Below, one piece after another: positions 39,055-47,866 of a DNA stretch of 64,000 nt (position 1 is the first letter of the stretch; each line of letters starts with the position of its first letter). This stretch comes from Thermorudis peleae. GTDB taxonomy: Bacteria; Chloroflexota; Chloroflexia; Thermomicrobiales; Thermomicrobiaceae. The position numbers were made by a program, and so were the translations under genes. The notes under the pieces were generated by a model, which did not search any database, had not been told where the DNA came from, and was given only the letters and a program-made list of their open reading frames with translations. The stretch covers positions 310,001 to 374,000 of the forward strand of contig NZ_JQMP01000001.1 in the NCBI RefSeq assembly GCF_000744775.1. The letters are read 5' to 3'.

Positions 39055-40746
39055 CTAGGATAGGAGCCGCATTTGCCGGGTGAGCAGCTGGGCTCCCAGG
39101 CGGCCGAGGAGTACGTGGTAGGGCACATTGGCCTCGGGATGCGCCTCAAAGCGCTGCCGCTCAAAGTACTGCACCGTGTAGACCTGGCCCGTGTCCGGGT
39201 TCGGCTCGGCGAACGGCTCGCTGATCGGGTAGCCAAAGGTCGCCAGTCCACCGTTCTGCTGCCAGAAGGCGAGGAAGTCGCCGCAGACGTTGTGCCCAGT
39301 CTGGGCGAAGTAGACGCAGCCGGGCGCGTTGTTGGGCTGCGCCGGCAGGAACGGCGCCTGGCCCTGCCGCCCGGCCGTGATCTCGTCACCGAGCAGGCCG
39401 AGCAGCACGTCGTAGCGCTGCGGGAACTGGCCCGGGTGCCACTCGAAGCGGGCGCGTTCGAACCACTGGGTGACATAGCCGGTGGTTGGATCGGTGTACT
39501 CCTCAGTGATCGGGTAACCGAAGATGGCCAGGCCGCCGAACCGCTGCCAGTAGGCCCGAAAACCGTAGCAGAGGTTGTGCTGCGTCTGCGGGAAGGAGAT
39601 GCAGGCCGGGTTCGCGCTGGGCGGAGCGGGCTGGGCAGCGACCTGCAGTGCTGACGGCGGTTGTGGGACCGGGGCAGGCTGCGGTGCTGGCGTCGTCTGT
39701 GGAGCCGGCAGTGGCATTGGTGTCGGCATTGGCTGCGGTGTTGGTTGTGGTGCTGACGTCGGCGACGGTATTGGCGTTGGCATCGGCGTCGGCGTGGGCA
39801 TCGGCACGGGCTGGCTGCTGCTACCAGGTCGCGATACGGCTGCGATCTGGCAACTGTGCTGAACGCAGTAGTTTGTCAAAAATGTGAAGATGTCGGCGGT
39901 GATCCGCCGGGCTACGTTGGCTGATCGCATTTCAAAGGACACAAGGCCGATAATCCCAAGGTCGCTCGTGTTGAGCACTGGACTGCCGCTCATCCCTTCA
40001 GTGAGGGCTGCTTGGGTATCGAGCAACGTGCTCGTCACGCCGGTGAAACCCTGAGCGCTGACCATCCATTGGGTGCCGAGCGGCTTGTCGCCCGGATAAC
40101 CACTAATCAGGTAGGAGAAGCTTGGGCTTGTCACCAGCGCTGTCGACGCGTTCTCCGGCGCGAGCATCCCCGCGTTGCGACCGAGTGGAGTATCAAGGAG
40201 CACAATGCCAACATCATAAGTTGGATCACCACCACTCTGTTGCCAGCCAACCGGCACCGCCCCCTGTACCGCGTTTGCATACCCAAACGGTGCAAACGGC
40301 TTGCCGTTCAGCAAGTCAGCGCCCGGGACGACAAACAGGGTTGAGGAAAACGCGTTGAGGACTGGATCAAAGAGACAGTGGGCAGCGGTCAGCAACACAT
40401 TTGGCCCAATGAGTGCACCCGAGCATAAATAGTTGGTGCCATCAGCCTCTGTGCCAAGGATGAGCGTAATGGCCGAAAACGGGAAGCGGGTTGTATCGGT
40501 AACACGTATTCGATTATCGACGCCGAAAATACGCTGATACGCGGCTCGCTGGGCCACGGTTGCCAACGCGGAAGCAGGATCAACCGGTCGAGGCTGGAAC
40601 GTCCCGACGATCGGCGTCAGTGGGCCGCTGGCGGCTGCCTGTGCTGCTGGTGCCCACACGCTTGCTGGCACCACCGTGCTAGCGAGCCATGTCGGCGCCA
40701 GCAGGCCAAGCACGACCATCACCGCGACAACCACCTGACGAAGCAT
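39055..40746 (-). CDS. Secreted trypsin-like serine protease with C-terminal repeats
   Basis: A 563-residue exported protein. Signal peptide at ~1-38 ending near AQAAA, then an S1/V8-like protease with the triad His (LLTAAHC), Asp ([10 protein letters not shown]) and Ser (TEGMSGSPV). A Pro/Thr/Met repeat linker (~310-365, [14 protein letters not shown]) leads to two ~75-residue repeats: [15 protein letters not shown]...[14 protein letters not shown] and [15 protein letters not shown]...[14 protein letters not shown], each ending in a WFERARFE or YFERQRFE block. Such repeats are common on exported Chloroflexota proteins in my recollection. ATG 40746 follows GGGGGGAAG. Confidence 0.88.
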   Translation of the reverse strand: MLRQVVVAVMVVLGLLAPTWLASTVVPASVWAPAAQAAASGPLTPIVGTFQPRPVDPASALATVAQRAAYQRIFGVDNRIRVTDTTRFPFSAITLILGTEADGTNYLCSGALIGPNVLLTAAHCLFDPVLNAFSSTLFVVPGADLLNGKPFAPFGYANAVQGAVPVGWQQSGGDPTYDVGIVLLDTPLGRNAGMLAPENASTALVTSPSFSYLISGYPGDKPLGTQWMVSAQGFTGVTSTLLDTQAALTEGMSGSPVLNTSDLGIIGLVSFEMRSANVARRITADIFTFLTNYCVQHSCQIAAVSRPGSSSQPVPMPTPTPMPTPIPSPTSAPQPTPQPMPTPMPLPAPQTTPAPQPAPVPQPPSALQVAAQPAPPSANPACISFPQTQHNLCYGFRAYWQRFGGLAIFGYPITEEYTDPTTGYVTQWFERARFEWHPGQFPQRYDVLLGLLGDEITAGRQGQAPFLPAQPNNAPGCVYFAQTGHNVCGDFLAFWQQNGGLATFGYPISEPFAEPNPDTGQVYTVQYFERQRFEAHPEANVPYHVLLGRLGAQLLTRQMRLLS

Positions 40747-40966
40747 GCGCTCTTCCCCCCTGCTCTCCACTGAACGAGTAGCCCGCTGGCAACCCGGCCC
40801 TGCCTACCATCGGGCCCGTACTGCCGCCGACATACCGATAGTATTGCAGAAGCTGGAAGGAAGGGATTCCCTCTGGCCTCATGTAGCTAGCCCGCGGACT
40901 GGCGTATCGAGAGGATATGCGCTGGCCTAATGAGTCCGCAGGGTGCGGAGAAGGGTGTGCAGTGCG

Positions 40967-42448
40967 TCAGCTGTCGACCGGGCCAGACTGGCCCGCAAGT
41001 GGCTCCGCTCAGCAGAACCACGATTCAGTCAGTCGCGGTGGTGACGGCCGGTGGCTGCGTCGTGGCGGCTCACGCCGTGGCTCAAGGCCTGCCGCTTGAT
41101 CGGCCAATGCCCGCACCGTTGCGAACGTGACATAGGGATCCCAGTCCTCACGGGTCGCTCGCTCAGCCACGGCCGCTACTTGCTGTTGAAGGATGTCCAT
41201 GCGTGGGTCGGGATGCTGCCAGGTGTAGGTGAAGTGAGCCGGATCGAGCGGTCCGACCCACTCGACGGCATCCTCGCGCTCCAGGAGGGCTGAGCCAGGA
41301 GGCACGAGCAGGCGGATTGACAGATGCACTGGGTCGATGTGCTCAATCAGCCCGTGCGTCTCGATAAAGTCCAGCAGGTCACGGTAGTCCTCGAGCGTCG
41401 TCCACGGGGTAAAGGGAAGCAGCGAGGGTCGCATGGCAATGCCGGCATCGTCAAGGATCGCCAGGGCCGCCTCGATGTCGGCTCGCGTATGCCCTTTGTC
41501 AAGTTTGGCAAGCACATGGTCGCTTGGGATTTCGACTGCCGAGACAACGAAGATGCAGCCCAGCGCAGCAAACTCGCGGAAGAGTGTACGGTGGCGCAGG
41601 ATGTGCTCGATGCGAGTCGTGAAGTCGAACGTGACGTCGGGGAAAGTAGCGTGCAGTTCACGACAGATTCGCAGGCTATGCGTTGGCCCGTTGAGGAAAT
41701 CAGGGTCACCGAACGTGATGTGGCGAACGCCTTGCTCCACCTGTCGGCGGATATCGGCTAGCACGACCTGGCGTGGGACAGCAAAGAAACGCCCGCGGTA
41801 GAGCGGGACAATTGGGCAGTGGAGGCAGGTGTGGTGGCAGCCACGCGTGGCTTCAGTATAGCCTGCCGGTACAGCCCGCCCATTCCAAACCAGATGCGCA
41901 TAGTGACGCGGCGACGGTAACTGCTCGCGAGCTGGCACGGCAAAGTCAGTGCGGACAAGCGCGGGGCCAGCACGGTGCTGGCGGTCGCTGACGCCCGGCA
42001 CTGGGCCATGCTCGCCACGTTCGAGTGCCTGTACCAGCGCCAGCAGCGGCTCCTCATATTCTCCGCCGATGACGTAGTCAGCCCACTGGCTCAGCAGGTA
42101 TTCAGCGTTGAGCCAGGCGTAGAGGCCGTAGAAGCAGATGCGGGCCGTGGGGTTCCAGGCGCGCACCTGAGCCGCCACGTCCACTCCCAGCCGCAGCGCA
42201 GTGTGCATCGGCACAGCAATCGCGACGAGGTGGGCAGGCTCAACGTCAGCGGGCGTCAGCGGCGTGACAGCTGTATCGACCGCGCGCGGGCAGTAACCGG
42301 CCCGCTGCAGCACAGCCAGCGGCGAAGCCAGGCTGAACGGCTGGTGGCCGAGTTCGTAGCAGGAGACGAGTAGCACGGCGCCCGCCTCTCGCCAGCTGGC
42401 AGGCGACGGCAGCGTTGCCGATGGTGCACAATCAACATTACCCGGCAT
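40967..42448 (-). CDS. CUAEP-tail radical SAM selenoprotein
   Basis: Radical SAM enzyme read through an in-frame UGA at 41009-41011. From ATG 42448 (GGAGG 5 nt upstream) there are 479 residues, Sec at 480, then AEPLAGQSGPVDS and a stop at 40967-40969, total 493. The N-terminus (~20-150) resembles the cobalamin-binding fold but lacks the DxHxxG motif. The core has ATRGCHHTCLHCP, the 4Fe-4S CxxxCxxC at about 204, 208 and 211, and FGDPDFLNGP. The tail reads ESWFC-U-AEP, matching the family known as CUAEP/CCAEP-tail radical SAM protein. A SECIS-like hairpin begins 16 nt after the UGA starts. Substrate unknown; no Sec machinery in the window. Confidence 0.88.
40979..40995 (-). promoter_or_regulatory. 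Bacterial SECIS-like hairpin
   Basis: On the minus strand CGGGCCA-GTC-TGGCCCG gives a perfect 7-bp stem with a three-base loop, starting at position 17 counted from the U of UGA. The loop with closing pair reads A-GUC-U, close to A-GGUC-U in the E. coli fdhF SECIS, and at nearly the same distance. It would recruit SelB with Sec-tRNA. Confidence 0.78.
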
Positions 42449-42513
42449 GTGCACCTCCCGCTGGCAAGGATACCCCCGCCGCTTCCTTCGCGGCAGCGTC
42501 TCCGTAACCAGGA

Positions 42514-42533
42514 GGCCCAGGACTACCTGGGCC
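42514..42533. repeat. Short perfect hairpin
   Basis: GGCCCAGG-ACTA-CCTGGGCC, 8-bp stem with a 4-nt loop, between the radical SAM gene and the promoter at 42566. Function unclear. Confidence 0.45.
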
Positions 42534-42565
42534 AGTGCCTATGCCACACTGTAGTGATGCCGCAC

Positions 42566-42594
42566 TTGACGCATACAGAGCGGGATATTACACT
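42566..42594 (+). promoter_or_regulatory. Promoter of a degraded ABC-transporter locus
   Basis: TTGACG (42566-42571), 17 nt, TACACT (42589-42594). The next ~140 nt can form several hairpins (GTGACT/AGTCAC; TGCGAA/TTCGCA) enclosed by GGGCAG/CTGCCC, so a structured leader may precede the broken gene. Confidence 0.6.
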
Positions 42595-42735
42595 GCGAGG
42601 CGTGGGCAGGTGACTGACGTGGAGTCACGGTGTGGCACTGCGAAGTTCGTTCGCACTGTCTCAAGCTTTCGTGACACCCCTCGTGACACGTCTGCCCCTG
42701 GCTTGCGCTCAACTACTCTCCCCACACTGCGCGCC

Positions 42736-42889
42736 ATGACGAAGCCGATCGTCTCGGTCCGCCAGCTCACCTTTCGCTACCGTGAACAGAAGTACAACGC
42801 TCTCAACGATGTCTCCTTTGACATCTTCCATTGCCATCGGCGGGTTCATGCTGTCCGGTCGCGAGCAGTTCGTCGAAGAGGCTGAGTAA
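42736..42889 (+). pseudogene. ABC-transporter ATPase fragment (truncated)
   Basis: From ATG 42736 the product MTKPIVSVRQLTFRYREQKY, then NALNDVSFDI, is the start of an ABC ATPase, most like energy-coupling-factor ATPases. It breaks off at ~30 residues, before the Walker A motif. After the break another frame reads IGGFMLSGREQFVEEAE and a stop at 42887-42889, possibly the C-terminus of a partner gene. An internal deletion fusing two genes explains both. The following ~200 nt to 43098 hold nothing recognisable. Confidence 0.7.
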
Positions 42890-43098
42890 AGCCCGACTAC
42901 TGCCTCGGCAGTGCGACGAAGCCGTGAAGTAGGAGGGAATGCACTGGGCCCTGTTCTGGTGCGGGAATAGACGGCACTGCCTGCAGCCTGGCCAGGCTGC
43001 GGGGATCGACGCTGCAGCACGGTCAGCTTAAGCATGGGTGGAGACAGCACGATACGAAGAGCGGCTGGTACACTCTGCGCCGGGGAGGAAAGACCCAC

Positions 43099-44613
43099 GT
43101 GCGCACGATGACGGTCACCGCCCAACGAGGCACGCATCACCGCTGGTACACGCCGCATTGGGCTGCGGTCCTGGCCGCTGTCGTAGCCGGCTGCGTCTGG
43201 CTCGTCGTGCTGCCCCGTATGCTCGTGCGCCTCAATCCGCTCACAGGCGACGAGCCGTTCTACGTCATGACCGCACTGAGCCTGATCCGTGAGCACACGC
43301 TTGATGAAACCCGGGTGTACACTATCGATCGCCTGTTTCTCTCCTTCTATCCGCCGAACCCCCTGCCGGCTGACTGGCAGGGTTGGTCGAGCTTCCCCAA
43401 CCCGCTGCCACCACACGCTGCGCATTCCCGCCTGCCGGGATTGCACACAAAGCACGGGCTGGGACTCTCACTGCTCATCGCGCTGCCGTGGGCGCTCGGC
43501 GGGCGGCTGTTGACGGAGCTGACGTTGCTGGCGATTGCTGTGTTAGTAACAGCGAACATGGCGCTCTTGGCCAGTGAGGCAGGAGCACCACCCTGGCTGG
43601 CTGCACTACTGGCAGTCGCGCTGGCCGTCGTGATGCCAATCGGCCCCTACGCCTTTCTGATCTTCCCTGAATTACCAGCTGCACTCGCCCTGCTCTACGC
43701 TGTGCGCCGCTTGACTGCGCCCGCCAATGCTCGCTGGCAATGGCTGCTGGCTGGGTTGGGCATTGGCTTCTTGCCATGGTTGCACCAACGCTTCGTCTTC
43801 AGCGCGGCAGTACTCGGACTGGTCGCGCTCGGCCGACTGGTTCAGGCCTGGCGGCAAGCTGCCGATTGGCACAGGCCGCTCTGGGCTGTTGTACCGGCTG
43901 CGCTTGGTGGACTGGGGATCGTGGCCTATAACCTGTGGCTCTACGGCACACCCTGGGAGAACCCAGCTGATCACGCTGGGTTCTCTGGCCTTGTTGGCAC
44001 GCTCAATGGAGCGGCTGGGCTGTTACTCGATGCCCAGTGGGGACTCTGGATCGCAGCACCTGTGACGATACTGGCGCTGACAGCCTTGCCCTGGTGGCTG
44101 GCTGCTGACCACTCGCGTGCCCAACTTGCGCTGGCAGCCCTAGCCCCCTATCTCATCCTTGTCGCCGCTTATCGCGTCTGGTGGGGCGAATGGGGTCCGC
44201 CGGCCCGCTACCTCGTACCGGTTGTGCCCTTTGCAGCTGGCTCACTCGGGGCATGGTTGAGCCGAGCACACGGCTGGTCGGCGCGGCTTGGCTGGCTCAT
44301 TGGTGGACTCCTTTGGGTTTGGGGGGCAGCACTCACCGTTGTTGGCTACCTTGATCCGCAGCGTTTCTACCACCATCCCGACGGCGTCAATAAGCTGGTC
44401 AAGGCATTGACGACGTCGTTTGGCCACGACCTCAGCGGCTGGCTTGTGGCTTACCAGTTTTATCATCCCTCACCCGTTCCCCTCCGGCTTGCAGCTGCCG
44501 CTCTCGCTGCGAGCGCTGTGCTCCTCGCGCTCGCGTTAGTTGGCCCGCCACCAACACGCCAGCCATCGCCGCAGCCCCTGGTGAGTAGGTACAATGAGCC
44601 TTCGGGAGGGTGA
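43099..44613 (+). CDS. Polytopic membrane protein, possible GT39-type glycosyltransferase
   Basis: A 504-residue integral membrane protein with ~10-12 hydrophobic helices. The first periplasmic loop has LTGDEPFYVMTALSL, where the Asp-Glu resembles the catalytic acidic pair of dolichyl/polyprenyl-phosphate mannosyltransferases and related PMT/ArnT-like enzymes. A second loop has WWGEWGPPARYLVPVVPF. I infer a polyprenyl-phosphate-sugar transferase, but the family match is loose. GTG 43099 or ATG 43108 may be the start; GGGGAGG is upstream. It ends 4 nt before the next gene. Confidence 0.7.
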   Translation: MRTMTVTAQRGTHHRWYTPHWAAVLAAVVAGCVWLVVLPRMLVRLNPLTGDEPFYVMTALSLIREHTLDETRVYTIDRLFLSFYPPNPLPADWQGWSSFPNPLPPHAAHSRLPGLHTKHGLGLSLLIALPWALGGRLLTELTLLAIAVLVTANMALLASEAGAPPWLAALLAVALAVVMPIGPYAFLIFPELPAALALLYAVRRLTAPANARWQWLLAGLGIGFLPWLHQRFVFSAAVLGLVALGRLVQAWRQAADWHRPLWAVVPAALGGLGIVAYNLWLYGTPWENPADHAGFSGLVGTLNGAAGLLLDAQWGLWIAAPVTILALTALPWWLAADHSRAQLALAALAPYLILVAAYRVWWGEWGPPARYLVPVVPFAAGSLGAWLSRAHGWSARLGWLIGGLLWVWGAALTVVGYLDPQRFYHHPDGVNKLVKALTTSFGHDLSGWLVAYQFYHPSPVPLRLAAAALAASAVLLALALVGPPPTRQPSPQPLVSRYNEPSGG

Positions 44614-44617
44614 TGGC

Positions 44618-45064
44618 ATGACTGCGCGACGCGACGGTACCCGACCACAGGACTTGTTCGACCGTGGGCATCCATTCCAGCCCAAGGCAAAGTCTTCGGC
44701 TCCTCGCCAGCCTGGCTCGTGGCTGGTCACGATCCGCTCGGTGCCCTTCCATCACGACGAGATCAAGCAGGCGATCGAGTCGACCGGCGATGCGCGCGTC
44801 TACTTCAGCGAGACGTTGGCATACCTCAAGGGGCAGGCTGTCTCGCTCTTTCGGATCGAGGCAACCGGACTGCAGTGGGTTGATACGCTCTGGCGTTGGT
44901 GGCAGACGCTCCAGCGGCGTAGCACGATTCCGTTTGACATCGCCGTCTACATCAACAACACGGAGTTGCTCGCTCGCTTCAGCGAGACGACACCAGAGCA
45001 AATCAAAACCTTGATTCGCGAACGTGCACCGCGCTACCAACCGTTTGCCGCACTCGAGTCGTAG
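44618..45064 (+). CDS. Conserved hypothetical protein (148 aa)
   Basis: Soluble protein with no recognised domain. After a basic, Pro-rich first 40 residues, it has a compact alpha/beta region (GSWLVTIRSVPFHHDEIKQA, DIAVYINNTELLARFS). ATG 44618 follows GGGAGGG by 7 nt; a nearer ATG at 44613 stops after two codons. It follows the membrane protein by 4 nt and overlaps the opposing HD gene by 31 nt at the 3' end. Confidence 0.65.
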   Translation: MTARRDGTRPQDLFDRGHPFQPKAKSSAPRQPGSWLVTIRSVPFHHDEIKQAIESTGDARVYFSETLAYLKGQAVSLFRIEATGLQWVDTLWRWWQTLQRRSTIPFDIAVYINNTELLARFSETTPEQIKTLIRERAPRYQPFAALES

Positions 45065-46392
45065 CTGGCACGCTGAAGTGGCAGCGCAGCGAACATCGGT
45101 CGGATGAGTGGCAAGAGCAGCTCTTGCCAGCGTGTTGCTACGATCTGGCGCAGCCGCTCTGTCGTGACGATTCGCACAAGGCGGCGGTGCTGCTCGTAGC
45201 GCAGCAAGTCTTCGTCTCCGAGTCCCACGACCTCGGTCCATGGCATGAGCCGGCGAAAGCCGAGCGGTGGGCGTTCAAAGAGCACCCACACGTCCGTACT
45301 CCAACGCTCGGGCTTCGGGAGGTCGATCAAAATCTCCCAATCGGCGACTGGCTCCCCTGTAAGCGCTGCAAGCCGCTCCGCAAGCACGATCTCCAGCGCG
45401 CGTCGGGCCGCTGGCGCGTAGAACAGCCGGCTTAGCTCGTTATACAGGTCGGTTGCCCGGGCGCTGACCTCAATCGCGCGCTTATGCAGCTGGCGACGGC
45501 GCAGCCGGTCGATCAGGGCTCGGGTGCTTGCTGGCATCGCGGGATCGCTTAGCCGCTCGAGCAAGGAGAAGTCATCGTGGCGTGGCAGCTCCTCGGCGGT
45601 GATCGCTCCAGCCAGCAGCGCGTCTTGCACCGCCCGCTGCAGCATGACCATGCAGGCCCGGTTGGTATGATGCCAGTAGACGTTGTCGAACATCTCCTGC
45701 CGGGCTGTCATCAGCGAGTGGAGCGGGCTCACGCCCTTGTCAGCGACGACGATTCGCCACCGTCCTTCGACCTGAGCAATACGCAGGGAGTCGAGCAATC
45801 GGGCAACATCGACGCCACCGTAGGGGACATTGCAGTGGCGTGCGTCGCGCGGCAAATAGTCGAGCTTGTCGACGTCGAGCGGCCCGCTGAGCAACTGCCG
45901 CGTCAGCTGGTCAGCGAGCGACAATGGCTCCCGCGGGGCGATGAGGTTGGCGACGCGTTCCGGCGAGACACCCCAAACACGCTCGAGCACCTCAGCCAAC
46001 TCGCCACTCATCACCAGCTGCCGGCCCACTTCCTCATGCGGCAGTACCGGCGGCCCCAACTCCTCAATCGCGTGGCTAAACGGGTAATGGCCAACGTCGT
46101 GGAGCAGTGCTGCAGCGAGCGCCGTCTGTGCCGCTTCGTCGTCAATGAGTTGCTGCTGGTCATGTCGACGCAGCGCCGCCAGCGCCTGGCGCATCAGGTG
46201 CAGCACACCAATCGCGTGCTCGTAGCGGGTGTGCTTAGCCCCCGGCCAGACTTTGCTCACAAACCCCAGCTGCTGCACCCGGTCGAGTCGCTGGAATGCT
46301 GCCGTGCTCAGGATTGCGACCTCCGCCGCAGTCAGCGGGATGCGGTCGTAGAGACTATCGCGAATCGTCGTTATCCAGCTGTCGCTGGCCAT
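45034..46392 (-). CDS. HD-domain phosphohydrolase (dGTPase/SAMHD1-like)
   Basis: A 452-residue cytoplasmic metal-dependent hydrolase. The HD residues are visible: His in KHTRYEHAIGVLHL, His-Asp in ALLHDVGHYPFSH and the distal Asp in SGPLDVDKLDYLPRD. It opens with DSLYDRIPLTAAEVAIL, typical of the SAMHD1-like subgroup that acts on (d)NTPs, but the substrate cannot be told. It is transcribed away from the proline dehydrogenase gene; the 164-nt spacer should hold both promoters. Confidence 0.88.
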   Translation of the reverse strand: MASDSWITTIRDSLYDRIPLTAAEVAILSTAAFQRLDRVQQLGFVSKVWPGAKHTRYEHAIGVLHLMRQALAALRRHDQQQLIDDEAAQTALAAALLHDVGHYPFSHAIEELGPPVLPHEEVGRQLVMSGELAEVLERVWGVSPERVANLIAPREPLSLADQLTRQLLSGPLDVDKLDYLPRDARHCNVPYGGVDVARLLDSLRIAQVEGRWRIVVADKGVSPLHSLMTARQEMFDNVYWHHTNRACMVMLQRAVQDALLAGAITAEELPRHDDFSLLERLSDPAMPASTRALIDRLRRRQLHKRAIEVSARATDLYNELSRLFYAPAARRALEIVLAERLAALTGEPVADWEILIDLPKPERWSTDVWVLFERPPLGFRRLMPWTEVVGLGDEDLLRYEQHRRLVRIVTTERLRQIVATRWQELLLPLIRPMFAALPLQRASYDSSAANGW

Positions 46393-46556
46393 CCTACCTC
46401 CTTCGTAGGAATGAGTCTACCACCGAGAACCCATGTTCGTTTCTGCAGCTTGGCAGGCGTGGCATGGTACACTGCTGCCAGCAAAACCGGCCTGAGCAGC
46501 GTGCATCTGGGCCGGCGTGGGCAGTGAAGCGCAGACGAAGGCGAGGAGACAGCGGC

Positions 46557-47477
46557 ATGCCTCTGCTGCGGACGGCGATGCTCTGGATGGCCCGGCAGCG
46601 ACAGCTTGAAGCGCTCGTGCGGGCTGCGCCGCCAGCGCGGCCACTCGTGCAACGCTTCATCGCTGGTGAGACACTCGACGAAGCGCTGGCCGCTGTGCGC
46701 CAGCTCAATGCCCGCGGCATGACAGCCACCCTTGATGTGCTCGGGGAGAACGTTGCCGACGCCCGCGAAGCGCAGGCTGCCGCCGAGACCTACTGTCATG
46801 TGCTCGATCAGATTGCTGCCAGTGGCGTCGAGAGCACAATTTCCGTCAAGCTAACGATGCTTGGGCTCGACATCGACCCAGCGCTGGCCCAGCGTAACCT
46901 CGAGGCGATTGTTGACCACGCGCGCCGACTCGGCAACCGCGTCGCCGTCGATATGGAAGGTTCCCCCTACACGCAGCGCACGCTTGACCTCTTCTACGCT
47001 CTCCACCCCCGCTACGGCGACCATATTGAAATGGTATTGCAGGCTTACCTTTACCGCACCGAGCGTGATGTTGAAGACGCCATCGCCCACCGTGCCCGCG
47101 TTCGCCTCGTCAAAGGCGCCTATGACGAGCCGCCGACAATTGCCTACCCTTCCAAGCGCGCGGTTGACGCAGCCTATCGCCGCCAGCTCGAGCGCTTGCT
47201 TGAACACGGCCACTTCGTCTCCATCGCCACACATGATGAGGCGATCATCCGGGCAGCGCGCGGTTTCATCCGGCGCATGGGCATTGGGCCCTACAAGTAT
47301 GAGTTCCAGATGCTCTACGGCGTACGCCGCGACCTGCAAGAGCAGCTAGTACGCCTCGGTGAGCCACTGCGCATCTACGTCCCGTTTGGCCGCCAGTGGT
47401 ACCCCTACTTCATGCGACGTATGGCTGAGCGCCCAGTGAATCTGCTCTTCGTCTTGCGGGCGATTGCTCGTGGCTAG
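46557..47477 (+). CDS. Proline dehydrogenase (monofunctional)
   Basis: FAD-dependent oxidation of proline to pyrroline-5-carboxylate. At 306 residues it is the short, single-function form. Markers are VSVKL-like ISVKLTMLGLDID, VAVDMEGSPY, RVRLVKGAYDEPPTIAYP, VSIATHDE, EFQMLYGVRRDLQ and IYVPFGRQWYPYFMRRMAERP, which line the flavin barrel. ATG 46557 follows GAGGAG by ~8 nt. No P5C dehydrogenase is adjacent. Its end overlaps the small opposing gene by 4 nt. Confidence 0.95.
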   Translation: MPLLRTAMLWMARQRQLEALVRAAPPARPLVQRFIAGETLDEALAAVRQLNARGMTATLDVLGENVADAREAQAAAETYCHVLDQIAASGVESTISVKLTMLGLDIDPALAQRNLEAIVDHARRLGNRVAVDMEGSPYTQRTLDLFYALHPRYGDHIEMVLQAYLYRTERDVEDAIAHRARVRLVKGAYDEPPTIAYPSKRAVDAAYRRQLERLLEHGHFVSIATHDEAIIRAARGFIRRMGIGPYKYEFQMLYGVRRDLQEQLVRLGEPLRIYVPFGRQWYPYFMRRMAERPVNLLFVLRAIARG

Positions 47478-47746
47478 GCCTCGGGTGGTGCCTTCGGCAC
47501 CATGTAGATTCGTACCCCATGGCGGATGAGATAGTTGAGCATCCGCACGCGTGTCTCAAAGCCAATCCGCCCGATTGGAGCCACGATTGGCACGCCGTGC
47601 AGCGCTCCCTTGGCTACGATCCACTCGCGGAACTGCCGATCGCTCATCTGGGCAACTGTAACGTTCTCGGTGCCATGCCCATCGTCGCGCGGTACGACCA
47701 CGTAAATGCGGTGTAAGTCTTCGAGCGTAATCTCCGGCTGCGTCAT
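47474..47746 (-). CDS. Small conserved hypothetical protein (90 aa)
   Basis: Cytoplasmic protein starting at ATG 47746 with GGAGGAGAAGG upstream. It has TLEDLHRIYVVVPRD, QMSDRQFREWIVAKG and IGRIGFETRVRMLNYLIRHG, a helical pattern without a known motif. It is transcribed divergently from the aminotransferase gene across a 120-nt spacer. Function unknown. Confidence 0.7.
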   Translation of the reverse strand: MTQPEITLEDLHRIYVVVPRDDGHGTENVTVAQMSDRQFREWIVAKGALHGVPIVAPIGRIGFETRVRMLNYLIRHGVRIYMVPKAPPEA

Positions 47747-47866
47747 CGCCTTCTCCTCCCTCACCTTACCGAGGCGAGTATACCCAGCTGTGGGCGGACA
47801 ACTGGTGGAGCGGAGTGGTAGGATGAGACGCCGAGGCTCGTGGTGGAGTGGGAGGAGTATCAGACG

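Noticed and set aside
41009-42454. Radical SAM gene ending at the first UGA
   Set aside because: The conserved C-Sec-A-E-P tail and the hairpin right after the UGA argue for read-through as selenocysteine.
42709-43455. A 248-codon minus-strand frame across the ABC-ATPase remnant
   Set aside because: It overlaps both the ATPase fragment and the start of the membrane protein gene, with the composition of an antisense shadow.
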